NCBI RefSeq assembly: GCF_036880985.1
Contig: NZ_JBAJNO010000009.1
Location: forward strand, 1,922,001-1,986,000
Length of the DNA stretch: 64,000 bases
Origin: Limibacter armeniacum
GTDB lineage: Bacteria; Bacteroidota; Bacteroidia; Cytophagales; Flammeovirgaceae
Reading direction: 5' to 3'
Each line of letters starts with the position of its first letter. Positions within the stretch are counted from its first letter, which is position 1. The position numbers and the translations under genes were made by a program. Under the pieces are notes generated by a model, which saw nothing but the letters and a program-made list of their open reading frames with translations, had not been told where the DNA came from and ran no database searches. Below are positions 18,435 through 26,639 of the stretch, piece after piece.

Positions 18435-19433
18435 TTAAATATTTGTAGCATCCTTGCCTCCAAATAGGGATTCAACGAATTCCATTTTATTGAAAGCTTG
18501 CAAGTGGTCTACACTTTCTCCAACTCCGATGTATTTAACCGGAATTTTGAACTCATCTGAAATACCTATCACTACGCCTCCCTTGGCTGTTCCGTCAAGT
18601 TTGGTTACTGCGATAGCTGTTACATCTGTCGCTTTCGTAAAGTGTCTGGCTTGCTCTACGGCATTCTGACCTGTACTTCCATCCAACACCAACAACACTT
18701 CGTGAGGAACTCCGTCAATCACTTTCTCCATCACACGTCTGATTTTGGAAAGCTCGTTCATCAAATTCACCTTATTGTGAAGACGACCAGCTGTATCCAC
18801 AATCACAACATCAGCGCCAGAGTCTATACCCACCTTTACTGCGTCAAATGCTACAGAAGAAGGGTCTGTATTCATTCCTTTTGAAACGACCTCTGCACCT
18901 ACACGCTCACCCCACATTTTCAATTGGTCAACAGCTGCTGCACGGAAAGTGTCTGCCGCACCCAATACCACTTTCTTGTTCTGAGCAATATATTTTGCAG
19001 CAAGCTTACCTATCGTTGTAGTTTTTCCAACACCATTTACCCCTACTACCAAGATCACATAAGGTTTCTTGTCTTCAGGAACTGTAAATCCGTTGACATC
19101 ATCACTTTGATTCTCTGCCAGCAACCCTGCAATTTCCTCATGCAAAATCCTGTTCAGGTCTGCAGTCGTTACATATTTGTCACGCTCTGCCCTAGCCTCG
19201 ATACGCTCAATAATCTTGAGTGTGGTATCTACCCCCACATCTGAAGTAACAAGGATTTCCTCCAGGTTATCCAAGACTTCATCATCCACTTTAGACTTAC
19301 CGGCAACTGCTTTGCTCAGTTTCGAGAAAAAATCTCCTCTCGTTTTCTCAAGACCCTTATCAAGGTTTTCCTTGTCTTCCTCAGTGATTGGTTTTCCCGA
19401 GAATTTATCTTTGAGTTTATCAAAAAAGCCCAT
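18435..19433 (-). CDS. ftsY: Signal recognition particle receptor FtsY
   Basis: A 332-residue SRP-type GTPase that docks SRP-ribosome complexes at the membrane. The N and G domains are complete: G1 GVNGVGKTTTIGKLA, DTFRAAA, DTAGR and TKLDGTAKGG are all visible. The acidic A domain found in some proteobacterial FtsY is absent, as is usual in Bacteroidota. Separate leftward transcription unit. Confidence 0.97.
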   Translation of the reverse strand: MGFFDKLKDKFSGKPITEEDKENLDKGLEKTRGDFFSKLSKAVAGKSKVDDEVLDNLEEILVTSDVGVDTTLKIIERIEARAERDKYVTTADLNRILHEEIAGLLAENQSDDVNGFTVPEDKKPYVILVVGVNGVGKTTTIGKLAAKYIAQNKKVVLGAADTFRAAAVDQLKMWGERVGAEVVSKGMNTDPSSVAFDAVKVGIDSGADVVIVDTAGRLHNKVNLMNELSKIRRVMEKVIDGVPHEVLLVLDGSTGQNAVEQARHFTKATDVTAIAVTKLDGTAKGGVVIGISDEFKIPVKYIGVGESVDHLQAFNKMEFVESLFGGKDATNI

Positions 19434-19677
19434 TTTCTTTTTTCATTTAAGTCAAAAAGACAGACCGGCTGTCATTTCTCAATCTTTGATGGTGGATAAG
19501 ATCCTACGTACCGAAGAACGTACGAGCACTTTACAAACCTGCCTTCTCAGCGGATTTATTTAGTGAAATTAGGTGAAAGGATACTGAAAGACAAGCGTTC
19601 ACATTATATCCTTATATCAAATAACACCAAAAATGCTATTTATCTCCCAAAATGACCTTTGGGAAAAGGCCCTCCAC

Positions 19678-19707
19678 AAAAAAAAACCCTACTAATGCAG
19701 GGTTTTT
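19678..19707 (-). terminator. Terminator of the rpmB-rpmG-DUF4295 operon
   Basis: AAAAACCCT / AGGGTTTTT stem (19682-19690 / 19699-19707) with an eight-base loop, and a T-run on the minus strand. It ends the ribosomal operon. Confidence 0.8.
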
Positions 19708-19739
19708 CCACGAGAGACTCGTTTTATATCTTAAGCGAA

Positions 19740-19892
19740 TTACTTCGCAAGAAAATCTTTTACTTGATCTTCAGGCATGATCTCTTCTTTGAAAGTATAT
19801 GCGCCTGATTTTGGTGATTTCACCGCTTTGATTACTTTGGCGAATTTAACTCCACCTTTCTGCTTAAGTGTTGCTACTACCTTCTTAGCCAT
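19740..19892 (-). CDS. DUF4295 small basic protein
   Basis: A 50-residue lysine-rich protein (MAKKVVATLKQKGGVKFAKV at the start), recognised as the DUF4295 family. This family is found in Bacteroidota directly after rpmG and is probably ribosome-associated, since the gene order is conserved. Its stop is at 19740 and its ATG at 19892, two bases beyond the rpmG stop. Function is inferred from context only. Confidence 0.9.
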   Translation of the reverse strand: MAKKVVATLKQKGGVKFAKVIKAVKSPKSGAYTFKEEIMPEDQVKDFLAK

Positions 19893-19894
19893 AA

Positions 19895-20077
19895 TTATTT
19901 AATTTCTCTGTGAACAGTATATTTCTTCAGGATAGGATTGAACTTCTTAAGCTCCATTCTGTCTGGAGTGTTCTTTCTGTTTTTAGTAGTAATGTATCTT
20001 GAAGTACCTGGCATGCCAGAAGCTTTATGCTCAGTGCACTCAAGAATCACCTGTACTCTATTACCTTTTTTTGCCAT
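19895..20077 (-). CDS. rpmG: 50S ribosomal protein L33
   Basis: A 60-residue basic protein matching bL33 ([18 protein letters not shown] at the start and [10 protein letters not shown] at the end). Only one cysteine is present where zinc-binding forms have two CxxC pairs, so this is the zinc-independent C-minus form. Middle gene of rpmB-rpmG-DUF4295. Confidence 0.95.
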   Translation of the reverse strand: MAKKGNRVQVILECTEHKASGMPGTSRYITTKNRKNTPDRMELKKFNPILKKYTVHREIK

Positions 20078-20125
20078 GACTTTAATAGATTAAAGATTCT
20101 TAAGATTCCGTTAACTTACGCCAAC

Positions 20126-20365
20126 TTACACCAGGGTGTTGCCCTGCTTTCTAGCTTTCTTCAGTACTGCAGAGATACCATTCTTGTTGATAGTTCTCAG
20201 TGCTGTTGTAGAAACCTTCAAAGTAATCCACTTGTCCTCTTCAGGAATGTAGAATTTCTTCTTGTGCAGGTTTGGAGAGAATGTTCTTTTTGTTTTGTTG
20301 TTAGCGTGCGACACATTGTTGCCCACTCTAACTCTTTTACCAGTTATATCGCAAACTTTTGACAT
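20126..20365 (-). CDS. rpmB: 50S ribosomal protein L28
   Basis: A 79-residue protein matching bL28 ([19 protein letters not shown], then [12 protein letters not shown]). Only the first cysteine of the usual CxxC pair is present, so it is probably the zinc-free form. First gene of its operon. A near-consensus -7 box, GATATTTG (20394-20401, one mismatch), lies about 30 bases upstream. Confidence 0.95.
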   Translation of the reverse strand: MSKVCDITGKRVRVGNNVSHANNKTKRTFSPNLHKKKFYIPEEDKWITLKVSTTALRTINKNGISAVLKKARKQGNTLV

Positions 20366-20516
20366 CGTTATATTCTTTTTAGTTTGAGGTCTGCAAATAT
20401 CTGAAAATTAAGTCAAACTCCAAAATCATATCTGCTCTTAAAGCCTTGATTTGAAGCAAACAACCTCCTGAAACAAGTTTTTATACTTAGATAGGAAGAT
20501 TAAAATTCAGACAACG

Positions 20517-20554
20517 AAAAAAACCTTTCAAAACATAAATGCTTTAAAAGGTTT
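20517..20554 (-). terminator. Terminator of the tRNA-Thr array
   Basis: AAACCTTT / AAAGGTTT stem (20521-20528 / 20547-20554), T-run on the minus strand. Lies directly past the last tRNA-Thr gene. Confidence 0.6.
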
Positions 20555-20563
20555 CCCTGTTGG

Positions 20564-20636
20564 AGCCTCCTGCCGGAGTCGAACCAGCGACCTACTGATT
20601 ACAAATCAGTTGCTCTACCAGCTGAGCTAAGGAGGC
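20564..20636 (-). tRNA. tRNA-Thr (TGT), array copy 1 (transcribed last)
   Basis: Acceptor GCCTCCT pairs with AGGAGGC, anticodon loop TTTGTAA gives TGT. CCA is encoded. Differs slightly from the other five copies, in the T-arm and near the 3' acceptor strand. Confidence 0.95.
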
Positions 20637-20685
20637 TAAAATAATCAAGAAATACACCACACATGTTTTGTTGGTGGATGTATAG

Positions 20686-20758
20686 AGCCTCCTACCGGAG
20701 TCGAACCAGTGACCTACTGATTACAAATCAGTTGCTCTACCAGCTGAGCTAAGGAGGC
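20686..20758 (-). tRNA. tRNA-Thr (TGT), array copy 2
   Basis: 73-nt cloverleaf with anticodon loop TTTGTAA and T-arm GGTTCGACTCC. CCA is not encoded. Confidence 0.95.
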
Positions 20759-20907
20759 TAATTATACAAGGAATACAACCACTACATCAAAACGCCAACT
20801 GTATGGCTTACTTTTCAGAAGGCTTAAGTTCTAACTAAATTTAGAAGGTCAGCTATTCAAATCGTCACCGTCTGTGACATTCAGTACTTCTGAACAAGTA
20901 TTTTGAG

Positions 20908-20980
20908 AGCCTCCTACCGGAGTCGAACCAGTGACCTACTGATTACAAATCAGTTGCTCTACCAGCTGAGCTAAGGAGGC
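20908..20980 (-). tRNA. tRNA-Thr (TGT), array copy 3
   Basis: Same tRNA as copy 2. Lies farthest from its neighbour (about 150 bases), then three closely spaced copies follow. Confidence 0.95.
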
Positions 20981-21018
20981 TTTATTGAAACTTATTTCAA
21001 TATTGAAAGACTGTTTAG

Positions 21019-21091
21019 AGCCTCCTACCGGAGTCGAACCAGTGACCTACTGATTACAAATCAGTTGCTCTACCAGCTGAGCTAAGGAGGC
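21019..21091 (-). tRNA. tRNA-Thr (TGT), array copy 4
   Basis: Same 73-nt tRNA. The spacer next to it contains the perfect inverted repeat ATTGAAAC-TT-GTTTCAAT. Confidence 0.95.
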
Positions 21092-21130
21092 TTCATTGAA
21101 ACTTGTTTCAATCTTAAACAGACTTTTTGG

Positions 21131-21203
21131 AGCCTCCTACCGGAGTCGAACCAGTGACCTACTGATTACAAATCAGTTGCTCTACCAGCTGAGCTAAGGA
21201 GGC
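21131..21203 (-). tRNA. tRNA-Thr (TGT), array copy 5
   Basis: Same 73-nt tRNA with CCA encoded (TGG on the + strand just before it). Separated from copies 4 and 6 by nearly identical spacers. Confidence 0.95.
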
Positions 21204-21243
21204 TTCATTGAAACTTGTTTCAATCTTAAACAGACTTTTTTGG

Positions 21244-21316
21244 AGCCTCCTACCGGAGTCGAACCAGTGACCTACTGATTACAAATCAGTTGCTCTACCA
21301 GCTGAGCTAAGGAGGC
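21244..21316 (-). tRNA. tRNA-Thr (TGT), array copy 6 (transcribed first)
   Basis: Same 73-nt tRNA with CCA encoded. Lies downstream of the array's promoter at 21355-21384. Confidence 0.95.
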
Positions 21317-21354
21317 TTACCATTCTTTAGAGACCATTTATCCCAAAAGCGTTG

Positions 21355-21384
21355 CAAAGGTACTACTATTTTCATTTTTGTCAA
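21355..21384 (-). promoter_or_regulatory. Promoter of the tRNA-Thr array
   Basis: Reading leftward: TTGACA (21379-21384) and TACCTTTG (21355-21362), matching the Bacteroidota TTG / TAnnTTTG pattern about 40 bases before the first tRNA. Confidence 0.7.
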
Positions 21385-21581
21385 TAGTAGCTATTAAAAT
21401 AATTATCTCTTCTTTATCCCTCAATTTCTTTATGTAAAATAAACACTCTGATTCACAAATGATTAATTTGTAAGATTTCCATTACCCGTTCTGATTTTTT
21501 TTTCAGAGTTTTGCAGACTTCTCTTCCATATAGTAGATAAACAAGGCAAACGAATAAACAATCTCACACTATCAGCAGAAT

Positions 21582-22277
21582 ATGAAAAAGTGGTTTAAGA
21601 TCTTAAGAAAAAACAGTGTATCCCTAACCTACTGCATACTTTTATGCACATTACCCCTTATAGTCAGTTCTAGTTTAGGATATGCTGCCATCCAATATGA
21701 ATCTGAGCTACGCAGTTTTACATTTCTTCAATGGGGAGTCGTATTTCTCATCACTGTATTTACCATGGGGTTTGCCTTGACTCCTACTACGTTTATCTCA
21801 CTTCTTAGTGGATATTTATTGGGTTGGGAAGCCATTCCTGCCTTAATATGCTCATATATGGGAGCTTCTTTACTTTGCTATTCAGTAGCCAAAAAATTAG
21901 ATAACGGGACTTTCTTGGATAGCCTTCATGAAATTGATGGGGTAGACCGGATTATACATGGACTAAAAAAAGAAGAATTAAAAATAGTTATCCTCTCCAA
22001 ACTCTCTCCTATACTTCCTTTTGCTGCCAGTAATGTCCTATTGTCAATTGGAGGAGCTAGTGTTCCTAATTTTTTACTAGGTAGTCTGATCGGGATGCTT
22101 CCTCGAACCTTGGCTGCTATTTGGGTAGGAAGAAGTGCCCATACATTTCAACAAGTAATGGAAGGCAATGCTAATAACAGCTTGGTTACATGGCTAATTG
22201 GAGGTCTAATTGTTATCTCAGTGTGGGGCATCTCAATTGTATTCAAACGTGCACTCAATGAAAAAGCCCAACCTTAA
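21582..22277 (+). CDS. TVP38/TMEM64-family (VTT-domain) membrane protein
   Basis: A 231-residue inner-membrane protein with about five to six hydrophobic segments and the VTT/SNARE-associated-type core. A first glycine-rich stretch (LLSGYLLGWEAIPALICSYMG) is followed by the paired SKLSPILPFAASNVLLSIGG re-entrant segment. Relatives belong to the DedA/TVP38 superfamily of lipid scramblases or transporters. Substrate unknown. Convergent with the FecR-like gene, whose stop lies 39 bases downstream. Confidence 0.85.
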   Translation: MKKWFKILRKNSVSLTYCILLCTLPLIVSSSLGYAAIQYESELRSFTFLQWGVVFLITVFTMGFALTPTTFISLLSGYLLGWEAIPALICSYMGASLLCYSVAKKLDNGTFLDSLHEIDGVDRIIHGLKKEELKIVILSKLSPILPFAASNVLLSIGGASVPNFLLGSLIGMLPRTLAAIWVGRSAHTFQQVMEGNANNSLVTWLIGGLIVISVWGISIVFKRALNEKAQP

Positions 22278-22316
22278 TGGATGGGCTCTTCTACACTTTA
22301 TTACAAACCTAATATC

Positions 22317-23207
22317 TTACAGTCCGTACCTTGCTGCAAAGCGTTCATATACTTTTTGGTACTGCTCACTTCCAAAAGACAGCTTGATCGCCTCATGATA
22401 AGCCATCTTCGCATTTGGAAGTAAACCTTTGTCTTCATAAAACTTCGCCAGCATCATTTTGCCTAGTGCAGAATCTTTGCTTTTCAGGGCTTCATACTGC
22501 TCTTTATCTGCTTGTGGTACCTCTGCCTCTTTTACTTCAAAAAGATACTGACCTGACTCTAGTCTTTTGTTATCAATAGCTTCTACAAAATAAACCAGTC
22601 TATCATGACCTTTCAGTTTTTCATCATTCAAGTCCAAAACTGTACTATTACCCTCCACAGGGGTCTCCATCAGGATATTCTGTGAGATATCTTTAACAAC
22701 CAGTTTGAATGGTCCTGTCTGAACATGATCTTGCTTACCTTTCAATTCCCAATCCAGTGCCACTTCTCCTCTTAGTACAGCTGTTTTGGAAGGCATATTA
22801 ATCTTGACTGGTTTCGTATTTCTCGTCACCGATCCATACTTAACTTGACGGGATCCATTACCATCATCACTTTTACCTGTTATCTCATCAATGACGAAAG
22901 AAGCAAACTTACCAGTCAAAGCATCTTCTTTCGAGATTTTTGCTTCCAGGTCTTTCACCTTATAAGTTCCTGGCTGTGTAATTTCAAGTGTACTTCCACT
23001 TGCATGTGCCAACCCCAAATAAGCATTTGGAGGGACTGTAACTGTATGGTTTGCTAATAGGTTCTCACCTACTTTAGGTGTTTTACCATTAACCTGTACA
23101 TTTCCTTTTGTTCCCAAGATCATAAAAGTATAATCTTGCGCGCTTACAGAAAGTGGTATTAGTGCCATCAGCGCAATGACACCAAGTATTTGTTTGATGT
23201 TTTTCAT
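22317..23207 (-). CDS. Secreted FecR-like protein, CHASE2 partner
   Basis: A 296-residue exported protein with a signal peptide (MKNIKQILGVIALMALIPL, then SVSAQD). The N-terminal half resembles a FecR-type domain (ILGTKGNVQVNGKTPKVGENL). The rest is beta-rich with a helical C-terminus that may form TPR-like helices (LGKMMLAKFYEDKGLL, then MAYHEAIK). FecR-like periplasmic domains bound to CHASE2 proteins are a recurrent pairing in bacteria. The start codon is 22 bases after the stop of the CHASE2 gene, so the two are co-transcribed. Confidence 0.7.
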   Translation of the reverse strand: MKNIKQILGVIALMALIPLSVSAQDYTFMILGTKGNVQVNGKTPKVGENLLANHTVTVPPNAYLGLAHASGSTLEITQPGTYKVKDLEAKISKEDALTGKFASFVIDEITGKSDDGNGSRQVKYGSVTRNTKPVKINMPSKTAVLRGEVALDWELKGKQDHVQTGPFKLVVKDISQNILMETPVEGNSTVLDLNDEKLKGHDRLVYFVEAIDNKRLESGQYLFEVKEAEVPQADKEQYEALKSKDSALGKMMLAKFYEDKGLLPNAKMAYHEAIKLSFGSEQYQKVYERFAARYGL

Positions 23208-23229
23208 GATTTTTAAAAGGATTTAGCTT

Positions 23230-24507
23230 TTAGTCTTGTATAATATCAGTTTTGGGTGTTGATGATGAAACCTGTCCATCAACTGCTAGCTTTTTGGTTT
23301 CCTTAAATTTTTTAAAACGATGGTAATAAGCTTTGGTTGCTCTAAGCCCTACCTCTACAAAAATTTCTATAAGGTCTCCCGAAATCAATATTACGAGAAA
23401 AGTGATTGTAAAGTTGAAAGAAATGTGCCATTCAGCAAAAGTAAATACACTTAGTCCTAAGACTACAACAGCTTCCAGTAGCTGAATACTTTTGGTTATG
23501 GCATTATACCAAACAGCATACCTGTGTATTTCAAGTATATAACTGAACAATATCATATTGAAATAGCATACCAAGACAGCGACAGCCACTGCCCAGAAGA
23601 TTGGTACCTCATTTATATAATTACCTTCCAGTATCATGGAAAGTATATTAGCATGTACTACAACCCCGTACATATCTGGCACACCTCTACCAATAGAATT
23701 TTTATTTAGTGGTGTATAAAAGCGGTCTTCCTGAAAAAAGTAATCTGTATAGCCAGCTCCCATATACCCCATCAGAACAATCTTATCTTTGATTAAGCTA
23801 GGGTCAAAATTCTCTTCCAGCACATCCTTCACATCTAACTTATTGAATTTGTCCAGATTTCCTTTGAAGTAGATCGTCTCACGCTCATTTCCCCGCTCTA
23901 CCATTGCTTTAGCTACAGTAGAATCATATTGCTCCATGATGGCTAACGCTAAGCAAGGCTCTTCCTTTCCTGACGTTGTTTTTACTTTTACAGGAATATC
24001 TCTCCATGTAACAAAGTCACCATACTTTACTCCTGTATAAACATGTCCTGTGGATACCACAGGTCTAATCATCTCAAAAGGCAATGCCAATGAATCAAAT
24101 TCTTGGTTTTGGCTAAGACCTACTGGTTTTGATCCCAGCACCACATTTCCAGCAGTTCTCATGGCATGCATAAGCTGAAAATTTCCAACAGGATCGTCTT
24201 TTGGGGTGTCAAAAAGAACGTCCATCCCTATTACCTTTGGATTATATTGATTCAAAATCTGAATCTGTCTAGCTATCCCTCTTCTATCCAGATCTCCAAT
24301 ATTGACCAATACAACATTCCTTTCAAAGGGTACACTTTGAGGGTTTCTCAAACGGGTATAGTAAACATCTGTCAACTCAAAGTTGTCAAATACCTGCTCA
24401 AATACATTGAGTAACTCTAATTGCAGTCCAATACCTTTCAACATCCATAAAAATAGAAAGACCGTGACTGTACCTATAAGATTTCTAATTCGTAATAATT
24501 GTTTCAT
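23230..24507 (-). CDS. CHASE2-domain sensor without output domain
   Basis: A 425-residue protein with an N-terminal membrane helix (IGTVTVFLFLWMLKGIG), a large periplasmic CHASE2 domain (with IGMDVLFDTP and DKIVLMGYMG segments) and three C-terminal membrane helices (about 305-385). CHASE2 is an extracytoplasmic sensor that normally precedes a cyclase, kinase or GGDEF domain. Here the protein ends after a short cytoplasmic tail with no catalytic domain. It is transcribed together with the FecR-like gene, which may be its functional partner. Ligand unknown. Confidence 0.85.
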   Translation of the reverse strand: MKQLLRIRNLIGTVTVFLFLWMLKGIGLQLELLNVFEQVFDNFELTDVYYTRLRNPQSVPFERNVVLVNIGDLDRRGIARQIQILNQYNPKVIGMDVLFDTPKDDPVGNFQLMHAMRTAGNVVLGSKPVGLSQNQEFDSLALPFEMIRPVVSTGHVYTGVKYGDFVTWRDIPVKVKTTSGKEEPCLALAIMEQYDSTVAKAMVERGNERETIYFKGNLDKFNKLDVKDVLEENFDPSLIKDKIVLMGYMGAGYTDYFFQEDRFYTPLNKNSIGRGVPDMYGVVVHANILSMILEGNYINEVPIFWAVAVAVLVCYFNMILFSYILEIHRYAVWYNAITKSIQLLEAVVVLGLSVFTFAEWHISFNFTITFLVILISGDLIEIFVEVGLRATKAYYHRFKKFKETKKLAVDGQVSSSTPKTDIIQD

Positions 24508-24577
24508 ACTTTCGGGTTATAAAAAACAACAGGCAATACATGCCTGAAAGCAATGATACCTTATCACTACCAACGTC

Positions 24578-24787
24578 ATGAAACTCAAATATGCATGTAA
24601 GGGTAGATTAAAAAATGCTTTCAATCGGGATTTTCATTTAGTTACCCCCAATCAAACTTACACTTTGTTAGCAAAAAAGCACAATAATTATATTGTGTAT
24701 ATACAAAAGGGGAGTGATGACCTCACCCCCCTCAAGAATACTTTACAAGTTATATTTACAGCACAGGAACGGCTGCCTTATAAATAA
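24578..24787 (+). CDS. Small hypothetical protein, doubtful
   Basis: A 69-residue frame with no signal peptide and no recognised family. Its 3' end overlaps the convergent manA stop region by 32 bases (24756-24787). It opens in a convergent gap and may or may not be expressed. Kept because its start and composition look coding and no other gene occupies 24508-24755. Confidence 0.35.
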   Translation: MKLKYACKGRLKNAFNRDFHLVTPNQTYTLLAKKHNNYIVYIQKGSDDLTPLKNTLQVIFTAQERLPYK

Positions 24788-25973
24788 CTACATCACTTGA
24801 TGTTGATAATGAATAATTCTCTCCACTAAATACAACAGCAGCTTCTCCACTTTTCAACAATACAGATGCAGAACCGTCAACTGTCACTTCTCCTTCATTC
24901 ACAAAAAGGACTTCAGCAGAATAAGCTTCATGCGTGTAAGTTTCTCCTGCATTCAACTCAATCCTACTCAATTCAAAATCAGGCACAGGACTTTTATAAA
25001 TACGCTCAAGCCCTGACTTTACTGCTTCCCCCTTCATTATATTAGGGTGTACGGCCTCGAAAGTGACATGCTTAAGCAGCTCAGGAACATCTACATGCTT
25101 TGGCGTCAGTCCTCCTCTCAATACATTATCAGAGTTAGCCATCAGTTCCATATTCTGTCCTTCCAAATAAGCATGTGGCACACCAGCATCCTGAAATACT
25201 GCCTCCCCCTTGTTCACCTTGACAATATTGAAAAAGTAAATAGAGAAGATACCTCTGTCATAATCTGAAGAGTCAGCTGAATCCACAGCTTTTGCTGTCC
25301 AGTAATCAGCAGATGATTTTTCTAGTTTTCCTTCTTTATATAATGGTAGTACACGTTCTACCAAAGGCTTCAGCAACTGATTTACCTCTTCTTGAGACAA
25401 CTCCATTACATACTTGTAAAGCCCAAAGTAACCTTCATTATCAAATATTTCCTGTAGGTGTCTAAACTCAGGAACTGAGGCTAAGATTTCTTTCAGTTCG
25501 TTTTCAGGACGAAAACCATGTAATAACCAAAACTCACTTAGAGCTACCATAATTTCAGGTTTGTGGTTATCATCCTTATAGTTTCTGTTTGAAGCAGAAA
25601 TAGGTATACCAGCTTTATTTTCCAAAGCAAAACCCTTTTCAGCTTCCTCCTTTGTTGGGTGTACCTGAATAGATAGCATATCCTTAACATCCAATACCTT
25701 AAAAAGATAAGGAAGTCTACCGAATTTCGCTGCTACATCAGCATTCAATAATACATTCTTATCTGCCTCCAGTACCTTGTTCAAAGGTTGCTTGTCATCT
25801 CCAATCAGTGCAGGGGCATTATCATGTGCTCCCATCCAATATTCTGCATATTTTTTACCTTGCTCTGCTTCTACTTCAAGGAGTGCAGGAATATAGGATT
25901 CTCCTCCCCATGCATAATGCTGTACAACTCCCTCTAGTTTATAGATTTTCTTTTGGCTCATGATTTTGCTCAA
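24756..25973 (-). CDS. manA: Class I mannose-6-phosphate isomerase
   Basis: A 405-residue zinc enzyme that interconverts mannose-6-phosphate and fructose-6-phosphate. Zinc-site motifs are present: SIQVHPTKEEAEKG (Gln and His ligands), KPEIMVAL (Glu ligand) and GVPHAYLEGQNMELMANSDN (His ligand). The C-terminal cupin-like region is complete. Stands alone, about 6 kb left of the N-glycan locus, and would be the natural entry point for mannose released there. Confidence 0.95.
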   Translation of the reverse strand: MSKIMSQKKIYKLEGVVQHYAWGGESYIPALLEVEAEQGKKYAEYWMGAHDNAPALIGDDKQPLNKVLEADKNVLLNADVAAKFGRLPYLFKVLDVKDMLSIQVHPTKEEAEKGFALENKAGIPISASNRNYKDDNHKPEIMVALSEFWLLHGFRPENELKEILASVPEFRHLQEIFDNEGYFGLYKYVMELSQEEVNQLLKPLVERVLPLYKEGKLEKSSADYWTAKAVDSADSSDYDRGIFSIYFFNIVKVNKGEAVFQDAGVPHAYLEGQNMELMANSDNVLRGGLTPKHVDVPELLKHVTFEAVHPNIMKGEAVKSGLERIYKSPVPDFELSRIELNAGETYTHEAYSAEVLFVNEGEVTVDGSASVLLKSGEAAVVFSGENYSLSTSSDVVIYKAAVPVL

Positions 25974-26177
25974 ACTTAAGTGATTAAAAAGTTGATGTCT
26001 TGTTAAAGCGCCATAAAGGTAGGTAAATCCTTAAAAAATGCTTGCAGGATTTTTATCATCTACACTTCATTCTTCACCCTTTAGAAGTCTTCCAAAAAGA
26101 AAATAACATTGTATAAATAAACTATTGTAATGGAACTTCCTTTAATAATCATTGAGAAAGTCCTACTCCGCATTTAT

Positions 26178-26191
26178 ATTGTATATACAAT
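26178..26191. promoter_or_regulatory. AT-rich perfect palindrome upstream of 26227 gene
   Basis: ATTGTATATACAAT, a perfect 14-bp palindrome 36 bases before the start of the next gene. It could be an operator, but AT-rich palindromes are common by chance. Confidence 0.2.
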
Positions 26192-26226
26192 TAAATCCAA
26201 ACCTTTACTAACCTACCCTTACTATC

Positions 26227-26565
26227 ATGAAAGTGAACATTAAGACCAAAGAATTAATCCAAATGTTTGTACTATGCTCCAACTATAATACCGACGTTAG
26301 TGCAGACTTCAATAGTGACAAAATCCAATTCTCATTCAAAAAACACTCACACTCTATTTTCAACACCCATATCCTCTTTAATCAGGATCTCCATTTCCAA
26401 ATAGAGGTAAGAGATAAACACGGTCAAATAGTGCTTACCAAAGCTTTGGATTCAGCTACTGACTCTCTTAGTGAGATGATTGACTTACCGATTGGAGAGT
26501 ATAGTTTCACTTACAGTTCAGGTCACAATATCTTGACAAGAAACCTAGTTGTATCTTCTTACTAG
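26227..26565 (+). CDS. Hypothetical protein, 112 residues
   Basis: Soluble, no signal peptide, no recognised family. It reads as a beta-strand-rich domain (for example DKIQFSFKKHSHSIFNTHILFN and ending EYSFTYSSGHNILTRNLVVSSY), perhaps an immunoglobulin-like or lipocalin-like fold, which is inference. A bidirectional terminator follows. Confidence 0.5.
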   Translation: MKVNIKTKELIQMFVLCSNYNTDVSADFNSDKIQFSFKKHSHSIFNTHILFNQDLHFQIEVRDKHGQIVLTKALDSATDSLSEMIDLPIGEYSFTYSSGHNILTRNLVVSSY

Positions 26566-26580
26566 GAGAAAAAGCTTATA

Positions 26581-26620
26581 AAAAAAGCCTTCCAGATTAC
26601 TCTGGAAGGCTTATATTTTT
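26581..26620. terminator. Bidirectional terminator, 26227 gene and rpoC
   Basis: AAGCCTTCCAGA / TCTGGAAGGCTT stem (26585-26596 / 26601-26612) with flanking A-run on the left and T-run on the right. It lies between convergent genes and can end both. Confidence 0.85.
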
Positions 26621-26639
26621 TAGAAACCGCAATAGCTGA

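Larger units (their letters stand above)
20984..21226. repeat. Repeated palindromic spacers in the tRNA-Thr array
   Basis: ATTGAAACTTGTTTCAAT occurs at 21095-21112 and 21207-21224, with a diverged copy at 20984-21001. Each arm is eight bases with a two-base centre. The two recent copies lie in otherwise nearly identical spacers, which shows that a spacer-plus-tRNA unit of about 112 bp was duplicated in tandem. Confidence 0.85.

Noticed and set aside
20984-21226. Palindromic spacers in the tRNA-Thr array as terminators
   Set aside because: The perfect repeat has a two-base centre and no T-run, so a rho-independent terminator is unlikely.
21582-22277. TVP38-like protein as DedA proper
   Set aside because: Segment spacing and the SKLSPILPFAASN region fit the TVP38/TMEM64 group better, so I kept that broader name.
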